NCBI GenBank assembly: GCA_017522515.1
Contig: JAFWZH010000133.1
Location: 62,001 to 126,000, forward strand
DNA from: Clostridia bacterium
Lineage (GTDB): Bacteria; Bacillota_A; Clostridia; UBA1212; UBA1255
Direction: 5' to 3'
DNA: 64,000 nt
Positions 1 through 9,289 of this stretch are shown here, one piece after another. The translations under genes and the position numbers were made by a program. Numbering within the stretch: position 1 is the first letter of the stretch; each line of letters opens with the position of its first letter. The notes below the pieces were generated by a model. It searched no databases. It saw only the letters and a list, made by a program, of their open reading frames with translations, and was not told the DNA's origin.

Positions 1-975
1 AAAAAACAACTTTCCAGATTGGGTGACACGCCTTTTTATGCTTCGGAAATATCAGCAGACATTGATGATAATGTTTTTATTCCTGTCTCTGTTTTAAATT
101 CAATGCGAAGAGATTGTATTGCCGGTTTAATTGATTTAAGAAAGCAAAGAGATATTTCCGTAACGAACAACAACCATATATTCTCACAAGGCAAAATCTT
201 TACTCCAAAAAATACAGCAGGTGGTATTTCTCTGTTTTTCTATACTGCAGACAGCTTTTTAAGCTTTAAGGAAGAAGCTTTGCCGGAAATTTTGAGTCCG
301 TACAGTAAAGAGGAACGCACATATTACATTCCCGTAAATATTTTTTACAAACATATGCAACGCTCTGAAATATTTACTCGTACAGTCGAAAAAATACGCC
401 AAATTAAAAATGATAAAAATAAAATAATTGCTTATCTCCCTTTTATTTCTTTGGGGCAAGCTCTCAAACTAATCAAACAAAACATAGATTTTATTTGCGA
501 AAATTATTTAGACAAATATCTTGATGGTTTTCTATGTGAAAATTTAGGTGATATTGAACTCCTTAAAGGCACTGACGCAATTATCTGCTGTGATTACAGC
601 TTTAATACTGCAAACAAACACACACTTGATGTTTTGTCGCAAATAGGAATAAGCCGCGCTACACTTTCCGTAGAAGCAGTCAAAATACCTGAGTGCAACG
701 TAAATTGTGAAATAGTCATAGGTGGTCCTATTGTTTTGATGCGAAGTCGCCACTGTTATATTGACGAGGGCGAATGTAGCGGTAAATTGTTAAAATGCGA
801 AAAAGCCGCATATTCTCTAAAGGATTCTTTCGGTTGCGAATTTCGTATTTTGCCTCAAAAGGAAGATTGTTGCAGCATACTTCTCAGCCACAAGCCCGTT
901 TCGTACACAGATTCACAAGTAAAAAAAATACGCAGCGCAAACCCAAATGTCACGCTGCGAGTAAATATTCTGTAA
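1..975 (+). CDS. U32 family peptidase, C-terminal part (5' end outside window)
   Basis: The reading frame is open from the first base, so the gene begins upstream and only about 324 C-terminal residues are visible; the TTG at position 19 should not be taken as a start. The opening segment (LGDTPFY, then FIPVSVLNSMRRD about 25 residues on) matches the linker I know from long clostridial U32 collagenase-like peptidases, just after the peptidase barrel, where a DUF3656-type region follows. The remainder would be the C-terminal extension these long members carry. U32 proteins are linked to RNA hydroxylation (RlhA/TrhP) or proteolysis; which applies here cannot be told without the catalytic half. 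It ends 5 bp from the convergent M18 gene. Family call fairly sure, substrate unknown. Confidence 0.72.
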   Translation, partial: KKQLSRLGDTPFYASEISADIDDNVFIPVSVLNSMRRDCIAGLIDLRKQRDISVTNNNHIFSQGKIFTPKNTAGGISLFFYTADSFLSFKEEALPEILSPYSKEERTYYIPVNIFYKHMQRSEIFTRTVEKIRQIKNDKNKIIAYLPFISLGQALKLIKQNIDFICENYLDKYLDGFLCENLGDIELLKGTDAIICCDYSFNTANKHTLDVLSQIGISRATLSVEAVKIPECNVNCEIVIGGPIVLMRSRHCYIDEGECSGKLLKCEKAAYSLKDSFGCEFRILPQKEDCCSILLSHKPVSYTDSQVKKIRSANPNVTLRVNIL

Positions 976-980
976 TATTC

Positions 981-2264
981 TTACAAAAAAGCCTCAAAAA
1001 GTTTTTTCATATAATAAATATCTGTTGTGCCACCAAATTCCCGAACGGAATGCATTGCCAACATAGGGTTTCCGATGTCAACAGTCATCACGCCTCCCAG
1101 AGCAGAAAGCATCGGGCCGATTGTGCGTCCACCACGCATATTGCTCCTGTTTACAAATTCCTGATACGGAATTCCGTTTTCCTTGCACAGCTTTTTAAAG
1201 AACGCACTGCCCGCCGCCGAGGATGCATACGATTGATTTGAATTAATTTTCAGCACCGGACCCTTATTAAGATAAACAACCGTATTCGGGTCGCTTTTTT
1301 GCATATACGAAGGATGCGCCGCATGAGCCATATCTGCGGAGAAAACAACGCTTTTTGACATAATACGATAAAAATCTTCACGATCATATCCGCATTTGCG
1401 GCAAATTCTCTCTGTTATATCAGTAAAAATGCTGCTTTGCGCTCCTCTGTCGCTGGCAGAACCACACTCCTCATGATCGTATATAAAAATCACAAATGAA
1501 TTATCCGCAACTTCTCCTGAAGTGATTGCAGAAATCAATGTATAAGCCATTTCACAATCATCAAGACCGTTTGAAGAAATAAACTCTTCATTTATGCCGA
1601 TATATTCCGCAGGAGCAGCATCGTACAAAAGCATATCAAAGCTTAAAATATCTGCCTCATCTACGCCGGCATCATCCGCAACGTATCTCATAAATTCGCC
1701 ACAGCCTTCGTCAGGTTGTCCTACAAAGGGACGTATTTCCGTCTGCAAATCAAATTTAGCTCCCTCATTCACATCACTTACCACATGAATGGCAGCACTC
1801 GGAATAACAGCCACAGGTTTTTGTAAATCAAAATCAACGTAGTCAGTTCCTATAGCACTGTTATAATAAATTCTGCCGGCACAAGATAGCGGTCTGTCAA
1901 GCCAGCTGTGGTGAATTAACCCACCGTAAGGCTCTAAAGTCAAGCGCTCATATCCACCGTCAACCGTGGATACTGATGGTTTGATACGGAATCCCGGCAC
2001 GTCATGGTGTGCCGCCCCTATTCTAAAGCCCTTCTCCAAAGGCATATTCTCTGAACTTATACGAAATGCTGACAACAATGTGCCATTTCGTACAATATAG
2101 TAAAGTTGGTCCGGTTCAATTTCCCACTCCTGATCCTCGTACAGCCTTTGAGCACCTGCCTGCTCTAACAACTCAGAAAAGTAAGTTACACTATGATACG
2201 GTGTGTGACACCTGTCAATATACTCTATAAACCCGTCACATTCTCTTTTAACTTCATTTCTCAT
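981..2264 (-). CDS. M18 family (aspartyl-type) aminopeptidase
   Basis: A 427-residue cytosolic zinc aminopeptidase that removes N-terminal residues, by family preference acidic ones. The M18 landmarks occur in order: GAAHHDVPGF near residue 83 (His and Asp metal ligands), GGLIHHSWLDRPL near 114, DHEECGS near 265 (Glu-Glu pair with the general base), FSADMAHAAHP near 310 and a C-terminal AMHSVRE giving the last His ligand. Length is normal for the family. The ATG start has GGAGG ten bases upstream. It converges on the U32 peptidase on its right-hand end with only 5 bp between, so read-through between them is likely. Substrate specificity cannot be read from the sequence. Confidence 0.93.
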   Translation of the reverse strand: MRNEVKRECDGFIEYIDRCHTPYHSVTYFSELLEQAGAQRLYEDQEWEIEPDQLYYIVRNGTLLSAFRISSENMPLEKGFRIGAAHHDVPGFRIKPSVSTVDGGYERLTLEPYGGLIHHSWLDRPLSCAGRIYYNSAIGTDYVDFDLQKPVAVIPSAAIHVVSDVNEGAKFDLQTEIRPFVGQPDEGCGEFMRYVADDAGVDEADILSFDMLLYDAAPAEYIGINEEFISSNGLDDCEMAYTLISAITSGEVADNSFVIFIYDHEECGSASDRGAQSSIFTDITERICRKCGYDREDFYRIMSKSVVFSADMAHAAHPSYMQKSDPNTVVYLNKGPVLKINSNQSYASSAAGSAFFKKLCKENGIPYQEFVNRSNMRGGRTIGPMLSALGGVMTVDIGNPMLAMHSVREFGGTTDIYYMKKLFEAFL

Positions 2265-2292
2265 AACAATATCGCCTCCGCTATTTTTGTCA

Positions 2293-3999
2293 TTATATCA
2301 TATTGCGGCTTTCATGACAGCAAAAATATATTATTTGCCTGTCTGCCGATACAGCTTTTACTATTTTTGACATTTTTTCCAGATTTTCTCTATCTAAGCT
2401 CATAAAAGGATCATCAAGAACGACAAAAGGTTTTTCTTCCCCATATAAGCAGTCAATTAAAGCCATTCTAAAACAAAATGCCAATGCACTTTTTTGTCCT
2501 TGACTTAAATATCTGTAATTTTTCAGCTCCCCCGCTGTTTCAAAATATATATTTTTATCCTTGTCTATTATAATTTTTTCGCGTATTATTTCTTCAATTA
2601 TGGCAGCATATTTACTGAATGCTCTTTGCATCGGTACGGAATATTTGTTTTTTACACTTTCTTCTGCTATTAACAATGCCTCCTGTGCCGCCTCAATCTC
2701 AAAAAGTTTCTCTTTATATTCCGTCAAAATCTCTCGCGCTTTTGACAACACATTAAGTTTCTCTTCTAAACTTTCCGTTTGGGATTCTTCCAGAAAAATC
2801 TGCTTGTCTAAATTTATAAGTGTTTCTTTCTTCAAATCATAATCATCATATACAGTCCTAGATGTTTCGGCAAACTCTATTATTTCCTGCAAACAAAACT
2901 CATATCTTAAACTTAATTTTCGTCTTTCAATCTGTATATTTTCTGCAGTCTTAAGTTTTCTTGCGGACACACACAGATATACAGATAAAAAACCGGCAGC
3001 GGCAACTGTTATAACTGCCGCCAAAATCTGCTCTACCATTAAAAGAACAGCCGCTGTTATAATCATAAAAGCATTTACCGCTAATAAGAGTTTTTTTCTT
3101 TTGCCCTTTTTCAGTGCTTTTCCAGTTTCTTCACTTAAAGCTTTATCTTTTTCCTCTAACTTTTTAATTTCGTTAAAATAGCCGTCTATTCTGTCAAAAT
3201 CTTCTTCTGTAGGAGTACTTTTAACAATATTACCATTAAAAAGAGAATGTTTTTGCATCTCTTCACAAAGTCCGCTTTCCTTTAATTTTGTTTCAAAAAT
3301 AATTCCCTTCTTGAGCAAAACATCTTTTTTCGCCAATTCTCTTTTTATGTTTTCTTTTTTAACATAAAGCTCGTCAAGGTGTTCCCTAATACCTTGCAAT
3401 CTGTCTGTCTCTTCTTGTAATATTCTTATCTTTTCTTGCTGATTGGGAATTAATCCGTTTTTTCCACGCTGAGGCAAAAGTTTTTTCTTTTCCTCTTCAA
3501 GAATTTTTTTAGCTTCTTCTGCTTCATCTGCTTTATTTATTTTGGCTTCAATACTTGTAGGTGTGTATATTTCTGCGTCCTCTGCTGTAAAAAAAACAGT
3601 TTGTTCAAAAGCCTCAATATCCACTCCGAAAAAATATTTTTCTATATCTTCGCCATGCATATCTGTAAGTCCGCCGTCTTTATACACACGCACTTCATCC
3701 TTTGCAGAACTCTTCTTATCAAAAAATCTTTCTATTCTGTATTCTGCCCCATTATGCTCAAGTATAAGAGAGCCGCCAAACTTTCCGTCGCTAAAAGGGC
3801 AAAAGTGCAAACGGTCTGCAAAGCCTCTTGTGTTGGTTTTAAAAGATGGCAAACCGTAAAACATTGCTTTGATAAAAGAGGCCAATGTTGTTTTGCCGGC
3901 ACCGTTTTCCCACTCAAATACTGTAATACCGCTGTTAAATTGAAAATGCTTTTTGTTAAAACCACCGTAATTTTCTATATAACACGATTTTATTTTCAT
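2293..3999 (-). CDS. SbcC/YhaN-like AAA ATPase with a membrane hairpin
   Basis: A 568-residue SMC-like ATPase, much shorter than SbcC (about 1000). The N-terminal half has a P-loop (WENGAGKTT, residues 30-38), and the C-terminal half has the signature LSQGQKSA near 498 and Walker B VVLDDP near 526. Between them lie two short coiled coils and, at about 303-345, a strongly hydrophobic hairpin that looks like two membrane spans, as in YhaN-type proteins. The first P-loop glycine is Trp30; I recall related clostridial proteins with Glu there, so it may be a family trait. The ATG overlaps the TGA of the upstream nuclease gene (TGATG), so the two are translationally coupled and probably form a nuclease-ATPase complex at the membrane. 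Role in DNA-end processing is inferred. Confidence 0.8.
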   Translation of the reverse strand: MKIKSCYIENYGGFNKKHFQFNSGITVFEWENGAGKTTLASFIKAMFYGLPSFKTNTRGFADRLHFCPFSDGKFGGSLILEHNGAEYRIERFFDKKSSAKDEVRVYKDGGLTDMHGEDIEKYFFGVDIEAFEQTVFFTAEDAEIYTPTSIEAKINKADEAEEAKKILEEEKKKLLPQRGKNGLIPNQQEKIRILQEETDRLQGIREHLDELYVKKENIKRELAKKDVLLKKGIIFETKLKESGLCEEMQKHSLFNGNIVKSTPTEEDFDRIDGYFNEIKKLEEKDKALSEETGKALKKGKRKKLLLAVNAFMIITAAVLLMVEQILAAVITVAAAGFLSVYLCVSARKLKTAENIQIERRKLSLRYEFCLQEIIEFAETSRTVYDDYDLKKETLINLDKQIFLEESQTESLEEKLNVLSKAREILTEYKEKLFEIEAAQEALLIAEESVKNKYSVPMQRAFSKYAAIIEEIIREKIIIDKDKNIYFETAGELKNYRYLSQGQKSALAFCFRMALIDCLYGEEKPFVVLDDPFMSLDRENLEKMSKIVKAVSADRQIIYFCCHESRNMI

Positions 4000-5030
4000 C
4001 AAAGCACCCCCTGTCCGCGAAAAGCCTTTATGCCTACGGAAATTATCCGCTCTTTTTGCTTTTGTGTATACTGTCCGCTTGCAAGGACAGTCCGCACGAA
4101 CTCTCCTTTTAAGGAATTTTCTTTTGCAAGCTGTTCAAAATCACTTTTTTGTGTCGTTTCGTCTTTAACATACACAAAAAAATAATCATCGGACAAATAT
4201 TCTTCTATATCCGAAGCCAAATACTCCCCGTCAAAAAGAATTTCACCAAAAATCTTTATGTGACACAAATTTCGAGAATCTGTGTTAATTTCATTTTTTA
4301 TTATTTTATAAGCTTCATAAGAGTCTCGTGCTTTACTTACATCTATTGTGAAATTTTCTATAACTCGTATTGAATTGGGGATAAATTTATACGATATTTT
4401 GTCTGTATCTACTACAACAAAACCTTTGGTGCCCGCTTCATCAAATCCTCTTCCCTCCAGACAACCGCTATAAACACATTTACCCCTAATATTTGACTCG
4501 ATTTCTGCAAATGTGTGCAAATGGCCTAATGCCACATAATCCACATTTTCTTTAAGGACAGGCAGCTTATCGGGTTGACCGTGAAGCATTACAATATTTG
4601 TAGTGTCTGCAGGTAAATCCAACCGGAGTCCTGCATTTTTGTAATTATTCTCTGTCAGCTCTATACCTGAAATGCTTACATGCCCATAAGTATACGTTGT
4701 CCATTCATCAGAAAAAGTCTTTAAATTCTCCGGGATATTTTCCGAATAGCATTCTGAGCTGTCATGGTTGCCACGTAAGTAAATAAAATCTATATCAGGA
4801 TTATTTCTCACAACACTGTAAAAATAATCCTTGTCTTTCTTAAGAGGTACTCCGGAATCAAACAAATCACCTGATATCATGATGATTTTAATCTCATGTA
4901 GTGCAGCGTAGCTTACCATTTTATTAAAAGCCTGTCTGACTTCTGATTTTCTTATATCCGCCTTGTCTTTAGGTAGTTTCGCCTCAATCTTTGAGCCCAA
5001 ATGTATATCTGCCGAGTGAATAATTTTCAT
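3999..5030 (-). CDS. SbcD/YhaO-like metallophosphoesterase (DNA nuclease subunit)
   Basis: A 343-residue calcineurin-fold phosphoesterase of the Mre11/SbcD group. It has the metal-binding series HSADIHLG at the N-terminus, SGDLFDSG near 60, RGNHDS near 93, LHGQPD near 150 and LGHLHTF near 170. Length fits YhaO/SbcD. The ATG at 5030 is preferred over the GTG nine bases earlier because GAGG sits eight bases before it. It is the first gene of a two-gene operon with the SbcC/YhaN-like ATPase and overlaps it by one base; the pair should act on DNA ends or hairpins with manganese. Exact substrate unknown. Confidence 0.87.
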   Translation of the reverse strand: MKIIHSADIHLGSKIEAKLPKDKADIRKSEVRQAFNKMVSYAALHEIKIIMISGDLFDSGVPLKKDKDYFYSVVRNNPDIDFIYLRGNHDSSECYSENIPENLKTFSDEWTTYTYGHVSISGIELTENNYKNAGLRLDLPADTTNIVMLHGQPDKLPVLKENVDYVALGHLHTFAEIESNIRGKCVYSGCLEGRGFDEAGTKGFVVVDTDKISYKFIPNSIRVIENFTIDVSKARDSYEAYKIIKNEINTDSRNLCHIKIFGEILFDGEYLASDIEEYLSDDYFFVYVKDETTQKSDFEQLAKENSLKGEFVRTVLASGQYTQKQKERIISVGIKAFRGQGVL

Positions 5031-5065
5031 TTTATGCACCTCTTTTTCTTTAGAATTATTCTAAA

Positions 5066-5094
5066 AAAGGCATCTCCACAGAGGAAATGCCTTT
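5066..5094 (-). terminator. Rho-independent terminator of the zinc-ribbon protein gene
   Basis: The arms AAAGGCAT and ATGCCTTT enclose a loop with a further CTC/GAG pairing. Read on the minus strand the stem is followed by a run of T. It lies directly after the zinc-ribbon gene and before the SbcD-like gene. Confidence 0.8.
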
Positions 5095-5121
5095 AAAAAA
5101 CAACTAAAAATCACTGAAAAA

Positions 5122-5988
5122 TCAGCCAAACAAATCACCTAAGTCACCTAAATCACCTAAGTCACCAAGTGCATCACCTAAATCGCCAAGATCTTCAAGA
5201 GCTTTTGCAGCCTCTACCAATTCATGAATCTTTAATTCTCCGTTCTTGGAGCAAGGATACCAGTCACCGTCAATTTTTACAGCATAGATTGTTTCTTCTA
5301 ATTCGTCTTCATCATCGTCGCCTTCAACAACAATCTCCAACTCCAATTCAACAGCTTCGTCTACGTCTTTCTTGGCAATATCATAATGTGATTTAAGATA
5401 ATCTTTAATTTTATCTAAGTCAGATTCTCCAACCTCGTCTGTATCAACAATATCATAAGAGAAAGATACGTCCTTGCCAACCATTTCTTCGTACATTTCG
5501 ATTGAAGTGTCATAAAAATCTTCTATGCATTCTTCTACATCTTCAACGTCTACGCTTAACTCATCGTCTGCATATTCCCAATATGCCTCAGGAGCAAGGT
5601 CCTCAACTTTGCTTGCTTTGCCTTTGTATGCAACTTTAAAGTAATTATCAGCTGCATCCTCAGCACCGCCACCTGAAAGTGCTATAACAAGAACAAGTAT
5701 AACAACAAGTGCTAAAGCAACACCGCTAACGATAATAAGTGCATTTTTATCTTTGTTTTTAAGCTTTGCAATAAATCCGTTAACTGCACCTGCAAATCCG
5801 GCTTCTTGTGCTACGGGAGCCTCTTGCTGTGCGCAATCACCGTTGCACTCCGTACAATCACAAGCAGAAGCCTCTGCAGAAGCCTCAACCGGAGCTGTTT
5901 CCGGTGCTGCTGTGCTTGTACCGCAATTCTTACAAAAAGCTACTTCGTCTGCTAACTCAGTACCACAATTCTTACAAAATTTACTCAT
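5122..5988 (-). CDS. Zinc-ribbon single-span membrane protein with acidic extracellular domain
   Basis: A 288-residue protein of unknown function. Two CxxC pairs at residues 5-8 and 19-22 form an N-terminal zinc ribbon. A short Ala/Glu linker follows that contains a further CDCTECNGDC cluster, then one membrane span at about 81-106, then an acidic domain rich in Asp and Glu, and a C-terminus made of repeated LGD units (Gly-Asp-Leu repeats in the last 25 residues). The cysteine-rich part should be cytosolic and the acidic part outside. The start at 5988 is supported by GGAGG ten bases upstream; a longer frame to 6039 has no ribosome site. It is transcribed alone, with its own promoter and terminator. 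Zinc-ribbon/single-span proteins are common in Clostridia and mostly uncharacterised. Confidence 0.75.
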   Translation of the reverse strand: MSKFCKNCGTELADEVAFCKNCGTSTAAPETAPVEASAEASACDCTECNGDCAQQEAPVAQEAGFAGAVNGFIAKLKNKDKNALIIVSGVALALVVILVLVIALSGGGAEDAADNYFKVAYKGKASKVEDLAPEAYWEYADDELSVDVEDVEECIEDFYDTSIEMYEEMVGKDVSFSYDIVDTDEVGESDLDKIKDYLKSHYDIAKKDVDEAVELELEIVVEGDDDEDELEETIYAVKIDGDWYPCSKNGELKIHELVEAAKALEDLGDLGDALGDLGDLGDLGDLFG

Positions 5989-6029
5989 ATTCTTTCTACC
6001 TCCACTATGTAAACATAATTTACTCGCAT

Positions 6030-6058
6030 ATATTATCACAAAGTAAAAAATTTTACAA
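6030..6058 (-). promoter_or_regulatory. Probable promoter of the zinc-ribbon protein gene
   Basis: On the minus strand TTGTAA is followed after 17 bases by TAATAT. The spacer includes most of the palindrome GTAAAA-AA-TTTTAC (6043-6056), which could be a regulator site or simply AT-rich symmetry. Confidence 0.45.
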
Positions 6059-6089
6059 TAACAAATAGCCTTTTTAATACTGTATGTAT

Positions 6090-9000
6090 TTATTGTGTTA
6101 CATATGCATATGCAGAATCACCATACATCATCATCGCTTTTACCAATTCTACAAGTTCTGTGTTCGTCGAGCTTTGCATACTGTATGCGTATGATTCAAT
6201 ACTGTAAACGGCCGTACCGCCAAGTTCGTTTCCTTCGCTGTCACACACAGTAAAGCATACTGTTTTACTCATTTGGGAAACATCCAAATCCTCAAACAAA
6301 AATGTTTTAACCGGCGTTCCCTCAGGCCCTGTAACTTCTTCAAAAATATCTTCTGTAAGCGTTGCCAGTACATTGTTGTTTGTATCTGTTACTTTTACCA
6401 CAACACCTTCAGATTCGTCTACATCAAAATATCCGCGTATTGCCACCTTATTTTCAAGGAACAATGTCATCCCCACCCATTTAGCACTGTCTTCTTCTGC
6501 CTTCGACGGAATGCTCTTCACGGTTTTTAACTCTCGCAGTGCAGAAGTTCCCCAAGAAGCTTGCTCATCTGTGAGTTTACTATCGGCAAGATTATCAACA
6601 TTATGTTTCATATATACTTGTGCCGCTGCCCCGTAACGAAGCATATCAACAAGCAGCGTGCGGAATTCCGTATTAGCGGAACTGCCTAACATAGAATAAA
6701 TATATGAGGTTACTTTATATTCAAACACTTCTCCGGTATATGTAATTCCATCAATTTCTGCATACAAAGTAGCCGAAATAGTGTCATTCATCATTTGAGG
6801 AGCTATATCCTCAAATGCGAATGAATAGCATTGTGTTCCGTATAAAATTTCCTCCTTTGCTTCTAAAATTACAGTCTTTCCGGCAAAAACAGCAGTTATA
6901 TACGGTTTACTGTACCCTGCCGCATCAAATTCTGCTTTTTTAACGAGGAATTTAACCGTTATATCATTTTGCAAAGAAAGATTTGTTCCGTTTATGGCAA
7001 GTGGCGAAATTGTCTCTGAATCCTGACTCACAAAAGTAAGTACACCGTTTTCTGCTGCATACTGACTTGTTACATCTACTATTTCGCCCGTTTCTTCTGT
7101 GGAATAAATTTCTACAATTTCAAGCTTGAGTTCTGTAGAACCTACAGCATCTTCACTTACGTTAAAAGTAAGCTCTCCCATAACGCCTGATTTCGTAATA
7201 TTTTCTGCATTAGCCCAAGTCATTATATAAGGTTTTTTCGCAATGGTAGGACTAGCTGTAAATACAGCCTTTTCAAAAGCACTGCCGCTACACGTTTCTT
7301 TTAATGATAGATATGTTGTATCAAAAGCGACCTTTACCGCAATATAGCTTATACCCATATTATCCGGTATGGATAATGTTATTTTTTTCGTTCCTCCTGC
7401 AATTACAGAGGCATCATCAATACTGACAGCACTTTTTACCGTAGTGTATACAGAAAAAGCCACAGTATCACTATATTGTATGCTTTCCGTCCCGGAGGAG
7501 CCCATTAAAACTGCAAAATAATTGCCTACAGCAGATGGTGTCTTAAACTGCACTGTCAAAGCACATCCCATAGTAATTACGTCAACAGGTGCATCTGTTC
7601 CGGGTACTTTTCCTTCTCTGTAAATCTCAATTCTTTCATTTTTAATTGCTGTGTCATTATAATCCACGGTGGCTTGGATGTTTGTGCCGGCATCGTATTC
7701 TGTAGCATCAAGTGTAAGCAGGGCATTTTCCGAGCCTGTTGGTTCAAGGCAAACATTATCAATATAAATTGCTCTGCCACAAGTACCCATAGCCACTGCC
7801 TTCGTATATGAAACTAATGCGATTGACGTAGTTTTCTTTAAAATACCATCACCATCATAAATACTTGCCTGTCTGTAATATCTTTCTGAGTAGTCTGTTG
7901 CCTTTCCTGTAGGCACTTTATCTTTTGAATATGCAACAGAGGCAATCAATTTACTATCCAAATAAAACCTTATAACACCGCCGGCATTATCTACAGCCTT
8001 AAATGTATGAAAACCATCATTTATACTACTATCAAATTCAAAGCTCTCTGTAATTTGCGAGAGTATGCCTGTTTCTTCGTCAAGACATATAACATATATC
8101 TCCATATATGTAGGATAAATACTGACTCCTATACCGCTCTTTGCTACAGATGCATCACCATTTAATTTATTTGATGCAAAAAAAGTATTACTGCTACCGT
8201 CATTTTCATATCCAAAATTAAAAATAAATCCTGCAAAATGACTGGCGTTGTCCTTGGGCTGAATATCCGAGGAAAAAATGTATGGTACATTATTTGCATA
8301 TCTATTGTCATTTACTAAGCTGTCATTCATTAAATAAATATACTTACTGCTACCTGATACAATATACTTAGATTCGTTACTGCCTTCATTTGGTGTCCAT
8401 GTGGCTCTCAAAGGATTTCGTATACGTCCAAAACTTTTATATGATGTGTTTACAAGAGAAGAGTTATTTGTTACACGGCTGTCATTAAGATTGTAAAACT
8501 CTCTTGTGAGTGCACTAAGACACTCCGGCACAACCTCCAATTTAAAACTTGTCTCTACTGTAGTGTATATTTGACAAAACATTGCATCATAATTCTCTGC
8601 TTGTGCCAAATTATCAAAAATACCAACATACGCTATATCGACTGTACCGCTCTCAGTAGTAACACCACCAATTCTCAAGGATTTTATAGTAGCGCAAAGC
8701 TGTTCTTTTGTAGGTCCCGACTCATTCTCCCCCAAAAGCTCTGTGTAAATATCGTATGTCAGAAGGCGCCACTCACCATCACAAAGCATTTTATCTTTCT
8801 CTAAGAGACCTGCTCCCGACAAGGACCAACCTCCGGCTGTAGTCTCGGGATATATATAGGAATTAGCTATAGCAGAATCTGCCGACGCTCTGTATTTGAT
8901 TGCCAGTGTTTTACCGTTCCAAGTTACATCTGTCATGTCAATCGTAAAATACGGATCAGAAACATTCACTGTGGTAAATGTACTGTAATCTTCACCTTTT

Positions 9001-9176
9001 GTACAAGACACTCCGTTTGATAAATCCGGCGAAAAAGGAGCCGTCTCACCTGCCATAATTGTAACTCCGGAATACTCGTAAATGGAGTTTGCAGCTGCAG
9101 CGTTAATAGGCATTACAATAGGCAAAAATAAGCTTAATGCTATAAAAAATGCAATAAAATGCTTTGTATTTTTCAT
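6090..9176 (-). CDS. Large secreted multidomain surface protein with LamG-like, cohesin-like and repeated C-terminal modules
   Basis: A 1028-residue exported protein I cannot name. Residues 1-29 are a clear signal peptide. What follows looks like a beta-sandwich of carbohydrate-binding type (about 30-205), a laminin-G/ConA-like domain (about 240-480), an Ig-like stretch (about 485-577), a cohesin-like domain (about 580-716) and two copies of a roughly 130-residue module (about 726-860 and 899-1028). The module ends in a helix with the pattern YGxxAxxY (YGAAAQVY, YGDSAYAY). The same module occurs twice in the protein at 9767-11527. There is no LPxTG anchor or second membrane span, so it is either released or held by another protein. 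It has its own consensus promoter after the terminator of the 40-residue peptide gene. Function, perhaps glycan or surface binding, is inference. Confidence 0.72.
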   Translation of the reverse strand: MKNTKHFIAFFIALSLFLPIVMPINAAAANSIYEYSGVTIMAGETAPFSPDLSNGVSCTKGEDYSTFTTVNVSDPYFTIDMTDVTWNGKTLAIKYRASADSAIANSYIYPETTAGGWSLSGAGLLEKDKMLCDGEWRLLTYDIYTELLGENESGPTKEQLCATIKSLRIGGVTTESGTVDIAYVGIFDNLAQAENYDAMFCQIYTTVETSFKLEVVPECLSALTREFYNLNDSRVTNNSSLVNTSYKSFGRIRNPLRATWTPNEGSNESKYIVSGSSKYIYLMNDSLVNDNRYANNVPYIFSSDIQPKDNASHFAGFIFNFGYENDGSSNTFFASNKLNGDASVAKSGIGVSIYPTYMEIYVICLDEETGILSQITESFEFDSSINDGFHTFKAVDNAGGVIRFYLDSKLIASVAYSKDKVPTGKATDYSERYYRQASIYDGDGILKKTTSIALVSYTKAVAMGTCGRAIYIDNVCLEPTGSENALLTLDATEYDAGTNIQATVDYNDTAIKNERIEIYREGKVPGTDAPVDVITMGCALTVQFKTPSAVGNYFAVLMGSSGTESIQYSDTVAFSVYTTVKSAVSIDDASVIAGGTKKITLSIPDNMGISYIAVKVAFDTTYLSLKETCSGSAFEKAVFTASPTIAKKPYIMTWANAENITKSGVMGELTFNVSEDAVGSTELKLEIVEIYSTEETGEIVDVTSQYAAENGVLTFVSQDSETISPLAINGTNLSLQNDITVKFLVKKAEFDAAGYSKPYITAVFAGKTVILEAKEEILYGTQCYSFAFEDIAPQMMNDTISATLYAEIDGITYTGEVFEYKVTSYIYSMLGSSANTEFRTLLVDMLRYGAAAQVYMKHNVDNLADSKLTDEQASWGTSALRELKTVKSIPSKAEEDSAKWVGMTLFLENKVAIRGYFDVDESEGVVVKVTDTNNNVLATLTEDIFEEVTGPEGTPVKTFLFEDLDVSQMSKTVCFTVCDSEGNELGGTAVYSIESYAYSMQSSTNTELVELVKAMMMYGDSAYAYVTQ

Positions 9177-9205
9177 AAAACCGCTCCTAAGAAGAATCTT
9201 TTTTT

Positions 9206-9234
9206 AGTTTATATCATAATATCAATAAAGTCAA
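9206..9234 (-). promoter_or_regulatory. Promoter of the large secreted protein gene
   Basis: On the minus strand TTGACT and TAAACT are separated by 17 bases. It sits just after the T-tract of the preceding terminator, about 30 bases before the start codon, whose ribosome site is TAGGAG. Confidence 0.65.
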
Positions 9235-9241
9235 ACAAAAA

Positions 9242-9270
9242 AAAATGCAGCCTTAAAACGACTGCATTTT
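9242..9270 (-). terminator. Terminator after the 40-residue peptide gene
   Basis: Arms AAAATGCAG and CTGCATTTT with a short loop. On the minus strand the stem runs into a long T-tract. The sequence is nearly the same as the terminator at 9532-9555, which points to a duplicated gene-plus-terminator unit. Confidence 0.85.
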
Positions 9271-9289
9271 TTATCGAGTTGATTATTAA

